The notes beneath the pieces were generated by a model. The model did no database searches and was not told where the DNA came from. It saw only the letters and a list, made by a program, of their open reading frames with translations. From contig JAJTUQ010000001.1 of the NCBI GenBank assembly GCA_021399445.1, forward strand, positions 4,836,001 through 4,900,000: DNA of 64,000 nt, written 5' to 3'. The translations under genes and the position numbers were made by a program. The stretch is from Xylogone sp. PMI_703. Lineage: Eukaryota; Ascomycota; Leotiomycetes. Below, piece by piece: positions 59,295 through 64,000 of this stretch (its first letter is position 1; each line of letters begins with the position of its first letter).

Positions 59295-60175
59295 TCAGAG
59301 GTTCTTGCCCATGAACTTCCTCTTCGTAAAGCTCAACCACCATTTACTCGGCTTCGAATCGATGTCGTCGTACACTCGAGCTAACAGCCGCTGTGCTATC
59401 TCCTGTCTCACCTGCGAAAGGTATTGCCGGAGTGTCTCTGCCTCTTGCCGGTCTCGCGGTGGCTCGAACATTTGGTTCAGCGGGAATCCTGGGTCGCCAG
59501 GAATAGCGAAATTGTTATCCAGAGCAATGGTCTGGACCTCCTTCTGTGCTTCTCTGTTTTTGCACGTTCTTGAATCAGCCGACCATCCATGAAATCTCAA
59601 ATATATATCCCTGAGGTTCTTTCCTCCATCCATGTCATGCTGCTCTTCGTATTCTCCAAGCTTCACGCACACATAATCCATTCACTCGTGACACCCCAGC
59701 ATACCCCAACATTTCTAGATTACAAGACTTACCTCGCACCCATGTTAGGTCTAATCTTGCCCAAGCACTCACTAACAAACAAGATACCATAAATCAACAA
59801 CCGATCCGCCGGGCCCTGGATCTCGAAGTTGCGAAAGAACGTATTAGCCCGGAACAGCGATAGGATCTCATCGACCGCATCGTAGGACTCGTTATCCGGT
59901 TCAGGGGACTCAGCCGGTGGAAGTGTGGGATCTATAGGGAGTGTGTATGCTGGACCACGGGTCTTCGTCCGCAGAGGGAGCAGTGGGAAGTTTCCCACCA
60001 GCCGCGGCGAGGGCTCGCCGTTGAAGATGGAGTTGTAGGCCTAGCGGGATTACACATGTCAGCTAGGTTATTTTTTCTTCTTTTTTTCATTTTATAATGG
60101 ATATGGAAGATGGATACGAAGGATTCATATTCGAAATAATGAGAAGTGAAATCTGGGGGTAGTACTTACGGGCAT
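59295..60175 (-). CDS. ARC18: Arp2/3 complex subunit 3 (ARPC3, p21)
   Basis: Subunit of the Arp2/3 complex that nucleates branched actin filaments. Three exons (60175-60170, 60040-59733, 59553-59295) encode 190 residues, the expected family size. The first exon is only ATGCCC; splicing over 60169-60041 gives MPAYNSIFNGEPSPRLVGNF, the conserved start. Further family signatures are PLLPLRTKTRGPA, DAVDEILSLFRANTFFRNFEI, ADRLLIYGILFVSECLGK, EAQKEVQTIALDNNFAIPGD, FPLNQMFEPP and PSKWWLSFTKRKFMGKNL. The middle intron (59732-59554, 179 nt) contains an open frame that is a shadow. A constitutive housekeeping gene, cytosolic at actin patches. The symbol follows yeast usage. Confidence 0.95.
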
Positions 60176-60985
60176 TTTGTGTTGGTGTGGGAGGATGGTC
60201 TGGAGGAGGTGAGAGGTCACGAATGAGGTAGCTAGTGGGGTTTACGTCGCTCAAGGCTGATGGTGGGTCTTGATGCCTCAGGCAGTAACAGCTTCTCCCC
60301 CATCACTGGTTTCTAAACAAGCCTTTTTCACAAGCTTTATTCCTAATAAGCCTTTTCATTATGATGATCAGGTTTGTTCTATTGGTTGATGTAGAATGGA
60401 TGCTATAGTCAATAGCTAATTTACAAGTAAGGTTGTTTTCGGGACCAATTTGCAGCGATCAGGGTTGTTACTTTTCGCTCAAATGAATATGATCTCTAAT
60501 TTTTCCTGAGCAAGATGGATGGATTGATTGGTTTTTTTACGGAAAAGGTTTTCCCAGTGTGTAATTGATAATTCAATTCTTCACCAAATGTAGGAACCCA
60601 AATGTTATTTGATTTATAGCTTGTACCTGACTGGTACGTACATGGATGACTTTGCGTCGTTCCTATCCGGCCGGTTGATGGATAGATCGGCTTTTCGGGC
60701 GACAACGATTCAATTGGTATAGTCAATGAGGACTAGCTCGATTCTTAATATCAAAATTTATACATTATTTTGTATGGGAGTTTCAAAATAGGAAAGTTCC
60801 CGTCTTTCGGAGGATTATGTTATCTATCAGCGCCTATATAGCTTCCAGGCAACAGCCTCCCCGGTTTCAACTCACCTCACACCACCAGCTATATGTAATG
60901 CATTATATATTACCTCTAGCAGGTTAGGAATATATCAAAGACATTTCTAATACAATCTGTCTGGTAAAGCATCTTGACGCTTAAA
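60176..60985. other. divergent intergenic region
   Basis: About 810 bp between the ARPC3 start and the isochorismatase-like start; it should contain both promoters. A 76-codon minus frame at 60496-60726 has no motif. Confidence 0.5.
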
Positions 60986-61585
60986 ATGTCAAAGACTACC
61001 TCTGCCGGACCAGTCCTTCTCGTGGTTGATATCCAGCAATGCCTCGTTGAAGGAGATCCATCAGAAGGACCACGATCTACACCGAATCTAGAACAGAATG
61101 TGACTGCTCTTCTCTCCAACTGGCGATCCAGATCATGGCCGGTTGTCCACATCAATCATCGTTCTCTTGATCCCGCTGACCCTCTTCACGATTCTCACCC
61201 CGAATCCAACGCACCCCATCCGTGTGCTGCTCCAATCGGCGATGAGAAACTGCTTCTCAAGCATGGCGGAAGTGCCTTTGTAGATACCGAGCTATCATCA
61301 GTACTTGATGCTCTGAACCAGGAGAATGCTGGGGGAAAGAGGAAGCTTGTGATCATTGGCATGGATGGGGCACAGTGCATCAACAGCACTACGAGACATG
61401 CTGCAGATCTAGGACACGACGTCGTCGTGGTGTCGGATGCATGTTCGACTTATGGAATAGCGCACTGGAAGCCTGGGAAAGCTTGGTCTGCGGAGGAGAG
61501 TCATGAGATTGCTATGAGCATGCTTGAGGGATATGGCAAAGTTACGACGGCGAATGAAGTGATACAGCTTCTGGGGTTTGCATAA
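60986..61585 (+). CDS. isochorismatase-like cysteine hydrolase
   Basis: Single-exon 199-residue protein of the isochorismatase/nicotinamidase superfamily. The candidate catalytic triad is present: Asp15 in LLVVDIQQ, a Lys in EKLLLKHGGSAFVDT (about residue 92) and Cys131 in IIGMDGAQCINSTTRHAADLG. The last motif corresponds to the cis-peptide and nucleophile loop seen as GxxTxxCV in relatives. VVVVSDACSTYG follows as usual. Family members hydrolyse isochorismate, nicotinamide, ureidoacrylate or related amides; the specific substrate is unclear here. ATG at 60986 is used; an upstream in-frame TTG at 60974 is not a credible start in a eukaryote. Cytosolic. Confidence 0.88.
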   Translation: MSKTTSAGPVLLVVDIQQCLVEGDPSEGPRSTPNLEQNVTALLSNWRSRSWPVVHINHRSLDPADPLHDSHPESNAPHPCAAPIGDEKLLLKHGGSAFVDTELSSVLDALNQENAGGKRKLVIIGMDGAQCINSTTRHAADLGHDVVVVSDACSTYGIAHWKPGKAWSAEESHEIAMSMLEGYGKVTTANEVIQLLGFA

Positions 61586-61968
61586 GCTACGTCGCTCTGG
61601 GAGAAAGTGTCCACAACACTATGATGTCCTATCTGTAGTGTAGGGGAAATATGTAGTGCAATTAGGAGGCAGTTTGATGTTTTGGTACATAACACTCATG
61701 ATTTTGCTTTTTTTTCAAGGGATAACAATCACATGGGTTTGTAGCAAATGCCCTATGACTTTGCGATCTCTAGGCTATGATTGCCCTATGGTCCTAGCTC
61801 TTTACTGAGTTTCAGTGGGGTTTTTGTCAGGTATTACTGATGTCGGTGTCCTGAGGCACTCGATCTTTGGGGACTTTACACGGTGCGCGTAAAAGCGCGT
61901 CTCCCAGAACGATCTCTCCACGCCATTGCCATACCAAATTTCTCTGTTCCAAATCTCTGCAACACAAA
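61586..61968. other. intergenic region
   Basis: About 380 bp, tail-to-head between two plus-strand genes: 3' flank of the hydrolase and promoter of RFC3. A GCGCGTAAAAGCGCG inverted pair near 61885-61899 is notable as an MCB/ACGCG-like palindrome for a replication gene, but it is only suggestive. Confidence 0.45.
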
Positions 61969-63283
61969 ATGTCTGATTTCGAAGATGACGTGGATATGGA
62001 TGCGCCAGTCAGTAATGACACGGTTATGTTCAATTCAGATAACACTTCCAAAGGAAAAAGAAGCGCTGCAAATCTGCCCGTAGAGGCAGAAGACAGTTTG
62101 CCATGGGTGGAGAAGTATCGACCAGATACTCTAGAAGATGTCTCTGGACATCAAGACATTCTCGTAACTATCAATAAGTTCGTGGACACCAATGTAAGTG
62201 AACAAGCTCCTTGCAATGGCAAGAACAAACAACATTCTAATATCTTGAATAGAGGCTTCCCCATCTCCTTCTGTACGGCCCTCCAGGAACTGGCAAGACA
62301 TCTACCATACTGGCGCTTGCACGAAGAATATACGGTGCGAAGAATATGAGGCAGATGGTCTTAGAGCTCAACGCTTCCGACGATCGAGGTATCGACGTTG
62401 TTAGAGAGCAAATCAAGACCTTTGCCAGCACTAAGCAAATCTTCAACATGGGCCCCGCCACCGCTCAATCCTCCATTGCATCCTACAAGCTTATCATTCT
62501 GGACGAAGCAGACGCAATGACCTCCACCGCACAGATGGCGTTGCGACGAATCATGGAGAAGTACACGGCCAACACGAGGTTTTGCATCATTGCCAACTAC
62601 ACACATAAGCTAAGTCCGGCTCTTCTGAGCCGTTGCACGAGGTTTCGGTTCAGTCCACTAAAGGAGGACGATATACGAGTCCTAGTGGATAAGGTAATCG
62701 CCGAAGAGAAGGTCAATATTAGCCCGGAGGCTACAGATGCGTTGGTGAGATTGAGCAAGGGGGATATGAGGCGTGCATTGAATGTCCTGCAAGCGTGCCA
62801 CGCAAGTAGTAAGTCTCTTGGAGGAATCCCCGGAGATTCTCTCTCTTATCTCTTGTTATCAGGCTAACCAGGTACATCCTTCCAGGCACACCGATACACC
62901 TAAAGGGACAGCCCAAAATCGCAGAGAAAGACATTGTACGCGATCTTATCACGGAGACAACGATATATGAATGCATAGCCTCACCACATCCGGGAGATAT
63001 CAAAACAATACTAAATACGCTGCTGAAGACGACTGACGTCACCTCGTGTCTACAGATGATTAACTCCTTGAAAGCATCTCAGGGACTAGCCCTAGCGGAC
63101 ATCATCACGGCACTCAGCGAAGAGCTAATGAAGTTAGACGTTCCTGCCCCAGTGGCAATAACATGGCTTGATGGGCTGGCCGAAGTGGAGTATCGACTAA
63201 GCAGCGGGGGAAGCGAAGCCGTGCAGACGGGGGCTGTAGTTGGGGTCGTAAGAAATGGTGCGGAGCTTATGGGCAAGGCGTGA
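61969..63283 (+). CDS. RFC3: replication factor C subunit 3 (clamp loader AAA+ ATPase)
   Basis: Small subunit of the RFC clamp loader that opens PCNA onto primer-template DNA; orthologue of yeast Rfc3 / human RFC5 by pattern. Three exons (61969-62193, 62253-62808, 62886-63283) give 392 residues in phase. LPWVEKYRPDTLEDVSGHQDI is the RFC opening box. The first junction creates RLPHLLLYGPPGTGKTST with the Walker A motif. LELNASDDRGIDVVREQI, the Walker B/DEAD box LIILDEADAMT, and the SRC arginine-finger motif LSRCTRFRF are intact. KGDMRRALNVLQACHA precedes the second intron, and STPIHLKGQPKIAEKDI begins the C-terminal collar domain. The acidic leader (MSDFEDDVDMD) is normal for fungal copies. 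Nuclear. Confidence 0.95.
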
Positions 63284-64000
63284 AGAAGTTTCAATCTTTT
63301 AATTTATTTTACCTAGATTTGGTTGTGGTGTCTGGAGTTAGGAAGCCCCTGGTACATTGATTATCTCGGAGTCAGACAAAAGGCGGAAGAAGAGTCTTGT
63401 CAATATTGCTTTCAAATGGGAATGATAAGGCCCGTAGCCCTTCGAGATAGACGGAGCTAATGGTCCGGGCCGTAATGACTAGCCGCAAGTATATCAAGCA
63501 AACTTATGATATGGAATGCGATACCGAAGAGGCTTTTGCTACTATTAATATCTGGCTCTCTTCCGGAAGAGATCAGTACGTTACCGTAGAACACTCGCCA
63601 CCCGGCAGAGGGGTTACATTCTATCGGAGACGTGTTGGAGTTCAATGCGGACAGGATCCCGGGGACGAGGCTCAGCGAGGTTGAATGGGTGGAGGAAAAA
63701 GCAAAGAATGCTTAGAAAGAAAGGTACGGCAACCTCCAGCCCAGACGCGCGTCGACCAATTGAGATAATCCGTCCGTGTAAAAACCAGGAACTCAGCAAA
63801 CATTCTCGGAGTCGCTGCCGTTCTCACCGCAAGTCCCAATTTTCTCGTCGAGAGGAGCAGAAATATTGTTGAGCGGACAGTGTGCGATGATGACGAGTGT
63901 TGACCGGCCGCCATTGGCTGCTTACGGATGCAAGGCTCGTTCCGCTTTATGCGGAGGGGTCTCCGACTCCCCCTTTCCTTCTTCTAGAATGCAAAAAAAG
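63284..64000. other. right-edge intergenic sequence
   Basis: About 720 bp with only short overlapping frames (63457-63914) lacking motifs. A CCGCTTTATGCGGAGG hairpin-like sequence is at 63942-63957. No gene start was identified. Confidence 0.45.

Noticed and set aside
60974..60985. Upstream TTG start for the isochorismatase-like protein
   Set aside because: TTG initiation is not expected in fungal nuclear genes; ATG at 60986 is right after an A-rich context.

Overview
This window is nuclear DNA from a filamentous ascomycete (Pezizomycotina). The evidence is the many short GT-AG introns (about 50-200 nt), loosely spaced genes on both strands, and families typical of these fungi: HET-domain proteins, an NLR-like NACHT protein, Zn2Cys6 and DUF3425-bZIP regulators, a LysM protein beside a subgroup-C chitinase, and MFS pumps. 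A Leotiomycetes-like genome is a guess only. No rRNA, tRNA, CRISPR or prokaryotic operon was seen. Gene models below were built by joining open frames at GT/AG sites that restore conserved motifs. Intron ends were checked for reading phase but not by RNA.

Layout. 1-4.8 kb: the 3' part of an ENA-type P-type cation ATPase, convergent with a six-exon MFS transporter. 6-9.7 kb: a small hypothetical protein, a short-chain dehydrogenase and a bZIP/DUF3425 regulator, all on the minus strand. 11.5-14.7 kb: a secreted FAD oxidase and a membrane-anchored protein of unknown function. 15.2-16.3 kb: a non-coding block of degenerate repeats with a perfect 18-bp hairpin. 16.6-19.1 kb: a HET protein. 19.3-27.3 kb: a four-LysM secreted protein divergent from a large GH18 chitinase; a MITE-like inverted repeat sits in one chitinase intron. 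28.1-29.4 kb: a proline-rich protein with a bactofilin-like repeat tail. 30.3-35.6 kb: class II aldolase, MFS drug:H+ antiporter and a fructosamine-kinase-like protein. 36.3-41.3 kb: an NLR-like hydrolase-NACHT-WD40 protein. 41.5-47.5 kb: a Zn2Cys6 regulator and a MINDY-type deubiquitinase ending in a CAAX box. 49.5-56.6 kb: the most unusual locus, a sacsin/NO VEIN-like HATPase reading into a HET domain, with two single-base frame breaks. 57-63.3 kb: core housekeeping genes (TRM6/GCD10, ARPC3, an isochorismatase-like hydrolase, RFC subunit 3).

Biologically the window mixes conserved core genes (right end) with an accessory part rich in non-self-recognition and cell-wall genes. Three predicted self/non-self or cell-death type proteins (a HET protein, an alpha/beta-hydrolase NACHT protein and a HATPase-HET fusion) lie within 40 kb. 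The LysM/chitinase pair suggests chitin binding and degradation from a shared 1.76-kb intergenic region.
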